From Plantago elongata (Eukaryota; Streptophyta; Magnoliopsida; Lamiales; Plantaginaceae): DNA of 22,184 nt. A program made the translations under genes and the position numbers. Location of the stretch: the NCBI GenBank assembly GCA_036897095.1, contig JAYMSP010002858.1:1-22184 (forward strand), given 5' to 3'. A model generated the notes under the pieces. That model searched no databases, was not told where the DNA came from, and saw only the letters and a list, made by a program, of their open reading frames with translations. This document shows positions 9,017 through 20,073 of this stretch, one piece after another; position 1 is the first letter of the stretch; every line of letters begins with the position of its first letter.

Positions 9017-9022
9017 CACGTG
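9017..9022 (+). promoter_or_regulatory. G-box (CACGTG) upstream of the WEB1-like gene
   Basis: A perfect CACGTG palindrome in the context CACACGTGTT, about 30-40 bases before a CT-rich stretch that looks like a plant transcription start region. G-boxes bind bZIP and bHLH (PIF/HY5-type) factors in light- and ABA-responsive promoters. That would suit a light-movement gene, but a six-base match can occur by chance. Confidence 0.35.
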
Positions 9023-9049
9023 TTATTAAACTCTCCTCATTATTCTTAC

Positions 9050-10988
9050 ATCACAAAACACTCACTTGTTTTTCTCATTTGTTTTCTCTAATTTATCATT
9101 TCTGTTTTTGTTATTATTAATTCTTTTTTATTTTTGTTTTATAATCCTATTTTTGTTTATTACTCAAAGGAGAAGAAAATTCATTTCCATCCATTTCTGG
9201 TTTTGTGAGCTGAACAAATCATACCATTTCTGAAAAGAAAACAGAAAGAAAGAGGCTCTTCATTTCATTCACAAATCAACCATTCATTGACTTTTCCCTC
9301 TGCCCTTTTCCTGGTTCGTCTTCTCTCCATCTATTCTTCTCTGCAAGTTTTCTTTTTTATTCCATTATTGAGCTGTTTATGTAATTATGTGGTTTTGGAT
9401 TCACTAATCTTGTTATGTAAAGGATGCAAGTTTGAATTTTTATGCTTGGGTTTTGTTTTTTGTTCAAGTTCTTGTTCATTTATTGGAATAGTAACGGATT
9501 AAGATTGGATTAGTTTCATTAATGGGATAGATGTTCTGCATGGATGATAGCTAATGATTGTTAGATTTTTTTTGTATGATTGCTCATAATCGATTCTTTT
9601 TCCTTTTTGTGGTTTATTTTGAATGAGCAGAATCGGATTTTGGTGGTGTGTGTATTTGTACCGACAATAGAAGATTTTGGGGTCATGTCTGAGGATATTG
9701 ATTTGGTACTTCTATGGGTGAGTTTGTGAAAGTGAAACATCATTGTCCAGAGAGTCTGATTTGTGGGGTTAATGGTTTGTTGTAGGTGAGAGTCGAATTG
9801 TAGGGCTAACGGTTCTTTGGAATTCTGAAGCTGTTTTTTTATGTTATGTTGTTGAGAAACATTTGGTTATGTTAGCCTCTTTTGAAGAAAGAAAACAGTA
9901 AATTGTTTCTTAGACGACTGCTTTTGTAGAAATCATGACAAGAGGTTAGCATTTCTGTCATCTTAGGCTCCGTTTGAAATTGAATGATGTAATTTCTGTT
10001 GTTTCTTTTGTGCAATCTTCGCTTGCCGTATTTTGCACTTAATACTACTCAACAGTGTTTTTCCAATAATGTAGTGATCCTAGATCGATATTTGTTTCAT
10101 TTCTATATGATATGATACAACTGGTTCTGATGAAGATATAGTGAAAGCAGTCAGACATTGAAATGTACAACTTATGGAGGTTTTGAACTCCTGTTACACT
10201 ACTAGTCTACTACGCATTGCTGTCCTCGGTTTAAATCATCTGGTGTGGGGATAGAAGTAGAAAGTCTATATCCCGAATAAGTTTTTCATTCGATCAAATT
10301 AATTTTCCAATGACTTCATTTTTATCGGGCGTGGAGTCGGTCTTCTTTTACCTATTCTACTTATTTAACTCAGCTTACAAGATTGATTTCAGTAAACAAT
10401 TCATTATGTATTTCGGAAAATAATACTTACTGCATGAGCCATGAGGATTGTTATAAATTTATTGTTTGAGAGTGTTATAATTATTACACAACGATTTGTA
10501 AGGTGCATGATACTTGCGGAACTTGCGTTGAGCCATGTTGTTCGTTTTGCTAATGATTACTGAGGTTGTGGGATTTTTTACCAATGTCCTTACGCAATGG
10601 TTCTAGCAACATTTTCTGTCAGTAGGGAATCTCAATTTCAATCACGTTTCATCATAAATCTGGCTGTGTATATAGTACTTCAAGAATGTAAAAGATCATA
10701 TTTATAGGTATGCAGCCAGAATGCAACAAAAATATCCTCGTATGGAATTAAAGTATTTCAAATGTTTATGTTGTAGTTCATTTCAATTGCCATGTTGGAA
10801 CTTTCCAGAATGGTCGTACTAGGGTTATCTTCTATTACAAGTTCATGCTTTGAGGACTGAAAAAGTTGGTGAATTTTAGCTGATATATAATTGCTACAGA
10901 TCCTCTAATTGACCTTAATTTGCTGCTAAACTTAGAATGGTTCAAGCTGAAACTCATTTTCCTTTCGTTTTTCGGTTTATGATTCCAG
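9050..10988 (+). other. 5'UTR region of the WEB1-like gene with a long leader intron
   Basis: A CT-rich, then purine-rich leader (about 9050-9290) is followed by roughly 1.7 kb of T-rich, intron-like DNA. This ends in GATTCCAG at 10981-10988, a good acceptor 33 bases before the ATG at 11022. I cannot fix the donor; it should lie between about 9190 and 9450. Frames in this interval lack ATG starts or domains. Long 5'UTR introns are common in plant genes and can raise expression. Confidence 0.45.
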
Positions 10989-11021
10989 GTATTAAGTTGA
11001 CTCTTCTTAGCTTTTGCTTAA

Positions 11022-14000
11022 ATGGAGGACTCCAAGAATTTTGTGGAAAATGCACCTCCAGAGTCTTCACTACCACCACTTGTTCAACTGGATGATCAAC
11101 CACCTACTACTATGTTGCCAGATCAAAATAATGACACAGGACTGAATATTTCCTTGTTAGCACCAGGTCAAATCGTCGTTCCTGCTTCTCCGGTAGCAGA
11201 TGGTGAAACAAAAAGTCTGGAACAAAATCTCAGCATGCCTGTGGCTATGCAAGATACAACAGTCGGAATTCTTGATAATAACAATCAACCAGATAATGGA
11301 AATGACAATTTTATGCTTCCTTCTCAAGCCATTCCATCAAGCATACTTCTGGCACAACCGGATAAGGACTCGACTCAACAGGGGGATGTTGCTTCCGATG
11401 GGCATGCACTTGAGCAGGATTTGAACTCAACTAAACCTCAGAAAGAACAAACTGTACAAATGAAAATAGTAGCACGACTATCTCCAGAGGATGATTATAG
11501 TCCTGTTTCGTCTCCTCTAACTAGAAATGAAAATGGTAGTGGTGGTCACATCATTGCCAAAATCCCACCAAACTATGGGAGTCCAAAATCTGCAGACATA
11601 ATGAGAGCTCATATCGACACAGCCGCACCTTTTGAATCTGTGAAGGCTGCTGTTTCAAAGTTTGGCGGAATCGTTGATTGGAAAGCCCATCGTGTGCAGA
11701 CTGTGGAGGTATATATAATCTTTGCCAAGTTCCTTCTCTCGTTAAAGTTACTTCAACTATGTATGAAATTGGAGTTGGTTGTTCAAAGTCCTTAATTTAC
11801 ATCGCCTGGAAAGTTTTCACGGGTCTCAAAACCCAATTTAAGCCTTCCATTAAATACGAAATGCTGTTTTCTTTTTTAAACGACTAAAGGGTGACTCGAA
11901 CCCCAACCCATTGTGAAGCGTCTTACCAACTGAGCTGCACTTCGTTTACAAAATGCTGTTTTCCTTCGCCTAAACAAGAAGCTTTGTTAAGAAGCTAATC
12001 ATGTACTTTTCTGGCTTCAACTTATATTTGTTTAGAAATAGCTATCCGGAAGCCACAAGTGGCATTTCAAAACATTCCAAATGACTTCAACTACTTGAAA
12101 AGGGTCTTGCAAGGTCTCCCTACATGTTTTTACATATCAAACACAAAGATCATGAGAAGAATTAATGTTGGCATTCTTTGGTCATTATGTTTCTGTGACC
12201 TTGCTTGAAACTTTTCCTTGCCATCCTTATTTGATTCGGCTCTGAGTTTGGAAAAAAAATTGTCCATGCAGAGACGAAAATTCATAGAGCAAGAGCTGGA
12301 GAAAGCACAAGAGGAGATACCTTCATATAAGAAACAATCCAAGGCTGCCGAAGAGGCAAAAATGCAAGTTTTGAAAGAGCTAGACAGCACAAAACGATTG
12401 ATAGAAGAATTGAAGCTTAACCTGGAAAGGGCACAGACAGAAGAACAACAAGCAAAGCAGGATTCTGAGCTAGCAAAGCTCAGGCTGGAAGAAATGGAAC
12501 AAGGGATTGCTGACGAAGCTAGCTTTGCTGCCAAGGCACAGTTGGAGGTTGCCAGAGCAAGGCATGCTGCTGCAGTAGCGGAGCTTAAAACCGTTAAAAA
12601 TGAACTAGAACATCTCAGCAACGACTATACTTTATTGGTAGCAGAGAAGGATGCAGCCCTTAAAAAGGCAGAAGAAGCTGTTGCCAAATCAAAAGAAGTT
12701 GAAAAGTCTGTCGAGGATTTGACAATTGAACTAATTACTGCAAAAGAATCCCTTGAATCTGCACACGCTGCACATTTGGAAGCAGAGGAGCACAGGATTG
12801 GAGCAATCATGGCAAAAGAACAAGATGCACTTCACTGGGAGAAAGAACTAAAGCAGGCGGAAGAGGAACTCGAGAAATTAAATCAGCAAGTTTCGGCAAC
12901 AAAGGATCTGAAAGTAAATTTGGATAAAGCAACCTCATTACTTCAGCAATTGAAAGTTGAGCTGGCAGCTTACATGGAATCAAAAATTGACGGTGGAGAA
13001 GGAAATTTGGAAGATGCACTGAAGGAACCAGAGAAAAAAACTCATGAAGATATTGAGGCGGCTATTGCTGCGGCAAAGAAGGAGCTTGAGGAAGTGAAGC
13101 TCAATATCGAGAAAGCGACCGAGGAAGTAACTATTCTAAAGATGGCTGCTACATCTTTGACTTCAGAACTCGATAAAGAGAAATCAGAACTGATGGCAAT
13201 ACAACAAAGGGAAGGGATGGCATCAATTGCTGTTGCTTCTCTTGAAGCTGAGCTAAATAAGACGAGGTCGGACATTGCAGCTGTTCGGGCAAAGGAAGAA
13301 GAGGAAAGAGAGAAAATGGTGGAGCTCCCGAAGCAGCTACAAGAGGCAGCTCAAGAAGCAGATCAAGCAAAGGAACTTGTACAGATAGCTCGTGACGAGC
13401 TCTTGAAAGCAAAAGAGGAAGCTGAGCAAGCAAAAGCTTCAGCTAGTACAATGGAAAGTAGATTGCATGCAGCTGAAAAGGAAATTGAAGCTGCGAAGGC
13501 ATCAGAAAAGCTGGCACTCGCGGCTATAAGTGCATTAGAGGAGAGTGAATCCGCCCGGAAGGACAAAGACGATGATGATTCACCTACAGGAATAACTCTT
13601 TCTTTGGAAGAATACTACGAACTCAGCAAAAAGGCCCACGAAGCAGAAGAGCAGGCAAATATGCGGATAGCTGCTGCTATATCACAAATTGAAGTGGCCA
13701 AAGAGTCTGAATTGAAGAGTTTGAGTAAGCTTGAGGAAGTCAATCGTGAACTTAATGACAGAAAGGAAGCCCTTGAAATTGCGTTAGGTAAAGCTGAGAA
13801 AGCCAAAGAAGGAAAACTTGGAGTGGAACAGGAATTGAGGAAGTGGAGGTCGGAGCATGAGCAAAGACGAAAAGCTAATGCAGCTGTTACAGCAGTACCA
13901 ATTGCAAGTAAAAGTCCAAGAGGAAGTTTCGAGGACGGGAAAGAATCATCAGATTTTGCCAATACACCTGATCATTCTGCTCTCCAACAGAGGTCAAGTC

Positions 14001-14164
14001 CAAGATCACACACAAACACAACCAACACAACCAACACAGACACTGAGTCTTCTCCAGAAGTAAGACATAAGAAGAAGAAGAAATCAATCTTCCCGCGGAT
14101 ATTTATGTTCCTTGCCAGAAAGAAGTCATCTCACTCACACTCGCACTCACACAAGTTAGCATAA
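11022..14164 (+). CDS. WEB1: WEB1/PMI2-like coiled-coil protein (WEAK CHLOROPLAST MOVEMENT UNDER BLUE LIGHT)
   Basis: Two coding exons, 11022-11708 and 12272-14164, join in phase 0 (GTG GAG|GTATAT donor, ATGCAG|AGACGA acceptor) to give 859 residues, close to Arabidopsis WEB1 (about 807). Exon 1 encodes a low-complexity, Pro/Gln/Ser-rich N-terminus. Near its end is the conserved segment [20 protein letters not shown] followed by [12 protein letters not shown]. Exon 2 encodes the long coiled coil of the WEMBL/DUF827 family, with landmarks [40 protein letters not shown] and [20 protein letters not shown]. The tail has a KKKKK run, [13 protein letters not shown] and a Ser-His repeat. The family acts in the cytosol with PMI2 to control the velocity of blue-light chloroplast movement, via chloroplast actin filaments. 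The frame is uninterrupted and looks functional. Which family member (WEB1 or a WEB1-like paralogue) is not settled. Confidence 0.92.
11859..11871. repeat. Left target-site duplication of the SINE
   Basis: AAATGCTGTTTTC, repeated exactly at 11951-11963. A 13-base perfect duplication flanking a tRNA-like segment with an A-rich 3' end is the mark of LINE-mediated retroposition. Confidence 0.85.
11872..11950 (-). mobile_element. Short tRNA-derived SINE in the WEB1-like intron
   Basis: 79 bp on the minus strand between 13-bp duplications. It holds an RNA polymerase III A-box-like GCAGCTCAGTTGGT (11938-11925) and a B-box GGTTCGAGTCA (11902-11892). It ends in AAAAAA (11877-11872) next to the left duplication. 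It does not fold as an intact tRNA: the anticodon region is lost and the stems do not pair. At 79 bp it is shorter than most plant SINEs (100-300 bp), so it may be a minimal or 5'-truncated family member, or a retroposed tRNA fragment. It lies antisense to the host gene and away from the splice sites. Confidence 0.8.
11951..11963. repeat. Right target-site duplication of the SINE
   Basis: AAATGCTGTTTTC, identical to 11859-11871, adjoining the 5' end of the minus-strand SINE. Confidence 0.85.
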
Positions 14165-14585
14165 TCCTTCCTATGCTGTGTGTCTCATTTTCGCTCATTT
14201 TTCCATTGTACTCTGCGTGGCTGTTTTTTTGGGGTTCGCACAATTCTTTTGGTCTTTAGTTCTGCAAATTCTATATTTGTACATGCTGAGCATTGTTCTT
14301 GTCACAGTTAGGCGGTGACATGTTGAATTTTTGCTATAAGAAGCAGATAATATGTTTTGTTGTATTGAAATTGTTAGCTTGGTTTGGTTTAAAGTTGTCT
14401 GTAAAGTGTAAAGTATGAAGTATAGCCGTATAGGTCAAGTTTTGAATTCAGATTCCATTGAAATCTTTGTTTGATTTTGGAATATATGTTGAAAATAGTT
14501 GAGATCCATCTTTATCGTTACTGTATTTGAGTTACAACAGCAATGTTACATTTGAGGCAACAGTATACAAGTACGTTGAAGATGC
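14165..14585. other. Shared 3' region between convergent genes
   Basis: 421 bp between the stop codons of the WEB1-like gene (plus) and LHCA5 (minus). It must hold both 3' untranslated regions and polyadenylation sites. No canonical AATAAA stands out on either strand. The T-rich stretch after 14165 is typical of a plant 3'UTR. Overlapping 3' ends are possible. Confidence 0.5.
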
Positions 14586-15995
14586 TTATGAACCAGATGC
14601 TGCAAGTCTCTGGATAATTGTTGTGTGCCATGGATTTGATAGATGCTGTATGAGATTGTCAATAGGGCCAACATGAGTCACATTGGCCTGTACAAAAAAC
14701 CCTAGCATAGCCACCATTGCCAGTCGTCCTAAACAAACGAAAACTCAGAATGAGTCAGAAATTAACATGAGGATCAAGATATTTCTGAATATAAAGCATC
14801 AGAAATAACCATTCTTAATCTCTTTCAGCTTCCAGACATGAGCATTGTTTGTATCATTAGCAAGGCCTAAAGGATTGAACAGAGGACCTCCAGGATACCT
14901 GTTCAATGGCAATATTTAACAAAGTAACACAGAGAATGGTGTTCATTCTTTTGTATGCATTAACCTAAAACATCAAAGACTTATTGACAGAGGGTGTAGA
15001 AAGCTGTAAATCACCCTGGTGCTAAGCCTTCCAGTGAATCTTCTATGCCGAAGAAGGGAGCTTGTCCTTGAGATCCCGGATCCTTGTAGTCCATGTATCG
15101 TTTTGTTTCGACAAATCTGCCAAGAAGCAGATGTACAGGGATCAATATTTAGGATCATACTTGTCGTAAGCAACGCGTTTCCAGGGAATTGGTGAGTACC
15201 CCATCAAGAGCAGCTGAACAATCAACAAAGTCTCAGTGTTGGCAAAGTCGAACTTGGTAGCTCCAGCTTCATACCAGACAGGCAAATCGCCACCTGTTAC
15301 TCGTAGTAGCTACAAAGAGGAATATATATGAAATAGAACAAGTGACAATAGTTTATTTTTGCCCACTTCCATTGCCACATTGCAAAACCAAAATGAAAAG
15401 AAGATTATCTTCTTTTGTAAACCAGGTCTACTTGACCTTGAATTTTTTTTGTTTCAGAAGCATTGACATTCATATCCAAAGTGTTGATGGTGTAAACCTG
15501 GTGTATGGAAGAATCTCCCAGAATGAACAAACTCCAGGTATGAGTTACTTACATCCGTAAAAAGGATTCCAGCAACGCCAGCCATGGCAAAGCGACAATG
15601 AACAAGCTCAGCCTGGACATACCACCTCAGGCTTTCAGGATCCTCACCAAGTGATAGGGGGTCGAATCCAAAATCTCCAGGCAATCTACATTCTTAACAA
15701 TAACATACAATGTGTGAGAAAATGATTAAACATCATAAATACTCAAAACTCAAAGGTTATGACGGATATGTGTTGGGTCTCACGTTCCATCAAGATAAGA
15801 TGGAGGGTCTAGGCCAGGAAGCCATGTTGGACGCTGCTGAGCTTGAACAACCATCTGAGGGTGGTGTGGCGCAGAACCCTTCTTCAGAAGCCAGTTAGTG
15901 TTTGATATGCCGAATGATGTCGTATTCGTGTATTTCCTTGTGAAACTAGAGTAGGGCACAACTTGCAATCCTCTACCTGATGCTAAAATCTCCAT
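14586..15995 (-). CDS. LHCA5: Photosystem I chlorophyll a/b-binding protein LHCA5
   Basis: Six minus-strand exons: 15995-15784, 15685-15553, 15309-15200, 15116-15015, 14898-14810 and 14728-14586. All have GT/AG borders and matching phases, giving 262 residues (Arabidopsis LHCA5 is 256). The first ~50 residues are a Ser/Thr/Asn-rich chloroplast transit peptide. The mature part starts near [14 protein letters not shown]. Helix 1 carries the chlorophyll-ligand motif ELVHCRFAM (Glu97, His100, Arg102). [14 protein letters not shown] and [15 protein letters not shown] lead to helix 2. [14 protein letters not shown] leads to helix 3, [20 protein letters not shown] (Glu212, Asn215, Arg217). The end, [21 protein letters not shown], is of LHCA5 type rather than LHCA1-4. 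LHCA5 is a low-abundance thylakoid antenna protein that links photosystem I to the NDH complex for cyclic electron flow. All conserved ligands are present, so it looks functional. Confidence 0.9.
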
Positions 15996-16755
15996 GCTCC
16001 TAGTTTCTGTTTCTTGTAGCTTCTTGTCAAATTACTTGGCTGTAGAGTGTAGTGAATGAATCTGTTAACTGCATGTGGTAGATAACATGGGCCCACTTAT
16101 CTTTTGAGCCCTTATTTCCGATTCTCACCGAGTCATTCAAAACCAAGTTTAAACTTTAAAGCATATGATGCACAATTGCACATACACTTGCAACTAAACC
16201 AGAAATGAACAATTGTTTTTGACTTTTTTCAGTCTGTAATCAATTTTTTTATATAGTCTAGCATTAATTTACAGTATTTTTATACATTACCAATACTGCC
16301 TGCAAAGGGCCAAGAATTTTCAGAAATCTCAAAAATACAGGTTGAAGTAAAACAAGCACTAAAAGACATGAACAAGATTGAAAATTTATTAACTTGAACT
16401 TTCAGACTTTCCATGAACCATACATATACTGTATATTGTTCTATAAGAAGATCTCAGAAAACAGAGACAGCATACTTAGAAGCCATAACTAATAGCATTT
16501 CCTTAAACAGAGAAGATGACAAGTACTATTAATTCTGAAAACTCATAACATAACTAATATTCCAACTACTACAACAAGAAGATTGTGGGATGCAACAGAG
16601 TCGCTTGAACACTGGTCTTCTTACATTGCCAGTATGCAGATCACATAGAAAGTCAATCTTCTAAATTGACTTGCAATATTAAGTATCCTAAAACATGACA
16701 CTGAGTTGAGTGACTAATGAATAGCTGAGTTACACAAGTGAACAGAAGGCATTGT
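15996..16755. other. Intergenic region: LHCA5 promoter and VID27-like 3' end
   Basis: 760 bp between the start of LHCA5 and the stop of the upstream VID27-like gene, which lies on the same strand. The left part serves as promoter and leader of LHCA5. The right part contains the 3'UTR of the VID27-like gene. No other gene is seen. Confidence 0.5.
16088..16101 (-). promoter_or_regulatory. I-box / site II pair upstream of LHCA5
   Basis: Read on the minus strand, GATAAG (16101-16096) is followed directly by the palindrome TGGGCCCA (16095-16088), about 95 bases before the LHCA5 ATG. GATAAG I-boxes occur in light-regulated photosynthesis promoters. TGGGCC is the site II core bound by TCP factors. 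Their abutment at a promoter-proximal position is suggestive, but the calls rest on short consensus matches. Confidence 0.35.
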
Positions 16756-19577
16756 TTAAATGCGAAGGCGGCTGCTAGATATGCTGAATGAGCTAACTTT
16801 GCCAGAGGTCGCCACAACCAGTGGCGCTTCAGGTGAGTCACTGACAGCAAATTTCTCGTGCATGAAGCGGCTGTCAACAATTGAATCGTCTTTTGGCACT
16901 ATCTTGTAACAGTAGCAACTTTTCAAGCCCACCTGGTTCTGATAACAGGCGTGAGACCCATCTTTAACCTGTTGGAAATTCCAGATTACACTGAACTTCC
17001 CAACTGTAGCTACTAGATGGCGTTCCTGCCTACCATTTTCCGTTACCTGAGCAAATGGGAAAAATAATCGAGAATTAGGATCATTTTAATAGGAAACCCC
17101 CAACACTAATACCTCATTGTAAATGAGAAATGAAAAGAGCAGCCGGCCAAAAATCACTTGATAAAGGTCTGATTTAGATAATCATGAAATATTAATTCTT
17201 GCTTCTCTCCACCAATAGCAACAAACTGACAAAGGCCTGGTTTAAATATACTAAGGTCACTTGTACATAATATATCTAGAACTAGCTACAAAAATTACTC
17301 ATCAAATGATAATTAGCTGATGAAGTACAACGAACATGATCAGCATGAAGTAAAAATGAACACCTCAAAGGCCCCACCAGGTAAAAGCATTAGTTCCACA
17401 AAGGCACAAACTAAAAAAAGCAAGCTAATGCACAATTTCAAAACAACCAAGAATCAAGGAAAATCTATACTAATTATAATCGAGACAGGCTGAAAGATCA
17501 AAATTGTCAATATAATGGAATAACAAGATCTAAGAAATATTTCCACAGATACACAAGATGAAAACTTTACTGTGACGATGCACAAGGACTATATAAACAA
17601 ACATTATTTCAGTATAGAAGTCCATTCAAAAATGCAAAATAGATATCAGGTCTTGCTAGTGCAGTGGTATCAATTAATCCATAGAGAAGCAGAAGGTATA
17701 GCAATGAAAATAAATGGTCATTATAAACAAAGACTCAAGAAATCCACTGCCAAACCAATTTACAAAACCAAACAGCATGCAAAACTAACATGATCCAGGT
17801 GCAAGCATGCATAGATGACAAACAAGTTGAAAACGAGGATCCCAATATACCAAAAGAAAACAAAGGCAAAAAATCCAGTATACCAAGAGTAATCCAAGCC
17901 AGATGAAAGCAAATGAAGACATACCCATGAGAACTGTGCATTTCGGAACTTATTGTTAGCTCCAGCCATGTGAGAATCCAGGGGATTTAGCTTCAACAAT
18001 CTCGGGGCAGAGATCCTATTTCCCATGCGACCAGAAAATCCAGTTTTAGTGTTGCCATCCTTATCTGTGAACAGACTACATATGATAATCAAATAGGAGT
18101 CGGTTGTCCCCAAAATCCATTTGCCATCATAAGTGACATCCACATGGGTAATAGGTGAGCCAAGCCCAGGGAATGCAGTCTTTGCCATTCTCATAGAAGA
18201 GACAGAATACAACCTAATTTTTCCATCAAGTGACCCAACCACAATTGATCCATCACCAGTTGTAGCAAAACACTGAAAGTTAGTCCCCCTCGAGAACTGA
18301 TGACCCTGAGTCCAATTCAACACAGGGGTATTCTCATTCACAATATCCTGCACCATTCCCCTCCGATCACGCATATCCCAACGGCACAACCTATTGTCAT
18401 CCAAACCCAAGAAGGTAGATCCTGAGGGGTCCATCTGTGCCCCTTTGTTATCATTGGTAATATCACTCATGGAGATATCAACCCCATCCTTCGCAAACCT
18501 CCACTCACTCACAATTCTTCCAGTTTCAATATCAAGCTGATGCAAACCCCTCGCATGTGGATCCCCGTCATTGCTAGGACTCATGAGAAGCATGTTAGTC
18601 TCAGCTTTCATGAGCAAGGCCTTCCTAGGGGTCGAGTAACTAGAACCCATCGCAGACTTCCTACCACTCAGCCTCGTATCATCAAAATTCACATACAGTC
18701 CCTTCCCTTGAATCCCATGACTATAGTTCCTAACAACCTGAATCCCCGTATCACTAACCAAGAAACTATTATCCAAAGCACCCAACGCCATGCTCTGAAT
18801 AGCACTACCACCCATAGCCGCCTCCTCAAACTCCTCAGTCAAATCATTACCCCTTCCCCTAGGAGGAGTCTTCATTTCATCCTCATCCTCCCACATGGAA
18901 TCATCCGCATTCTCCGGCTTCGCCCAGCCCATAAAATCCTTCCCGTAAACCTTCAACCTATTCTCATCATTAGCCTCATACTTATAAGTATTCTCAAACA
19001 AACAATCCTGATACTGTTTAGTAAAAGCCTGATACTCTAAATCAGTAAAGAACTTAGCTGCCCAGACCCCGTTAGCAACAAAATCGACTCGCTTCTGATC
19101 CTTAAAGGCCTTCAATTGCAAATTCCCATCAACCTTAACCCTAACTTTCGCCCCAATTTTCAACACCCACCACAAATCACCCTCAGATTCCTCATCCTCC
19201 TCGTCTTCTTCCTCATCCTCATCCTTATTTCTCTCAGAAGCCTTGATGAAAGTGTAGGAAACAAGCTTATCAGCAACAACCCACTTCGAATTGGCCGTGT
19301 GACCACCATCGAATTTGTAAAGCTTAACCGGATTCTTCACATTCGTTGGGTTGAGTTTGGTGTTGCTCTTGTTGTATTTGAGCTTGAGGGCCTTGAGCCT
19401 GGACTCGACTTCGTCGAGAGAAGTGGGTGTTTGGGGGTCTGTGGATTGGTGTGGGTTCGATTGAGGAGTGCCGTAGGTGTCGGAATCCGATTCGGTGTGA
19501 GTGGTTTGTTGTGAATCGGAATCGGATTCGGATTCGGAGTCGGAAAGGTCCATATCACGGCTGTGTTGAGCGCCCAT
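16756..19577 (-). CDS. CYPRO4: VID27/CYPRO4-like protein
   Basis: Two exons, 19577-17925 and 17046-16756, join in phase 0 (TTCTCATGG|GTATGT donor, TTGCTCAG|GTAACG acceptor) to give 647 residues, matching the ~630-650 of plant CYPRO4/VID27-like proteins. It starts MGAQHS: Gly2 and Ser6 form a good N-myristoylation signal, suggesting membrane attachment. A Ser/Asp/Glu-rich N-terminus (to about 50) and an acidic run (about 119-133) precede the VID27 PH-like domain, with [14 protein letters not shown] near 165-177. The C-terminal half is the VID27 beta-propeller region, with [49 protein letters not shown] and [12 protein letters not shown]. Exon 2 supplies the last strands ([24 protein letters not shown]). 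The family is named after a yeast vacuole import/degradation gene and an artichoke cDNA; its molecular role in plants is poorly known. No lesions are seen. Retention of the intron would end the frame within it. Confidence 0.9.
17047..17924 (-). other. Intron of the VID27-like gene
   Basis: 878 bp, phase 0, GT/AG. It is rich in A on the plus strand (T on the coding strand), as expected for a plant intron. The open frame that runs on past the donor for about 54 codons has no family similarity and is intron read-through. Confidence 0.85.
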
Positions 19578-20073
19578 TTCGAATTTGCGATTGAAAATGG
19601 ATTGATTGGTTGCAGAGGAAATGCAGTGGAGTGTGTGTTTGTGAGAGAGATAGAGAGGAGCGGGAGTTGAAAAGCTTATTCGAAATTCGAATTTAGGGTT
19701 CTCCTAAATTTAGGCACTACCTGACTATATCCCGATTCCTGAAATAACTTTCCGTTTATTTTTGTGGTCGAAAACTAAAAATCTTAAATGCATGTATGAG
19801 GTATCATACTCCTATTTAGCCATTTAGGTACATTTATTTATACTAAAACTTAAAAGAGTCCTAGAGGTTATGAGAGCTCATGATAATTCTACACAAATAC
19901 ATAAACATATACAATTGTACTTGACTTCCTTATTTTTAATTTTTGCGGATATAATTTACGGATTCGGGTTTGATTATTCAGATCAGATCGCGGGTATATG
20001 GGTCATTAAATACCCGTAGGGTTTTTTTCTCATTTTCCTCCTTCTCCTTTCTTCTCTCTCCCTCTTCCCCAAC
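19578..20073. other. 5' flank of the VID27-like gene
   Basis: Leader and promoter region of the minus-strand gene. The first 90 bases include a CT-rich coding-strand leader, seen here as GAGAGAGATAGAGAG near 19645. Further right it is AT-rich with no gene and no element I can name. Confidence 0.45.

Larger units (their letters stand above)
11709..12271 (+). other. Coding intron of the WEB1-like gene
   Basis: A 563-bp phase-0 intron with GTATAT at the donor and TGTCCATGCAG at the acceptor. It hosts the SINE at 11872-11950. The frame also stays open for 54 bases upstream of the acceptor, but that part has no family similarity, so the exon starts at 12272. Confidence 0.85.

Noticed and set aside
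9287-9502. 71-codon hydrophobic plus-strand frame in the WEB1-like leader
   Set aside because: It lies in T-rich leader or intron DNA, lacks an ATG start, and its hydrophobicity reflects T-rich codons.
11892-11940. Possible intact tRNA gene on the minus strand
   Set aside because: A-box and B-box are present, but acceptor and anticodon stems do not form, and the segment is flanked by target duplications with an A tail. A SINE explains it better.
12218-12271. Upstream extension of the second WEB1-like exon (start at 12218)
   Set aside because: The apparent start is TTG, the residues do not resemble the family, and the CAG acceptor at 12269-12271 joins exon 1 exactly in phase at the conserved VQTVE/RRK junction.
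12130-13962. Several Ser/Ala-rich minus-strand frames opposite the WEB1-like second exon
   Set aside because: Antisense of a Lys/Glu/Ala-rich coiled coil naturally gives Leu/Ser/Ala-rich open frames. No independent support.
18540-19514. Plus-strand frames of 166 and 132 codons opposite the VID27-like first exon
   Set aside because: Antisense shadows of a well-matched coding exon, with no similarity and biased composition.
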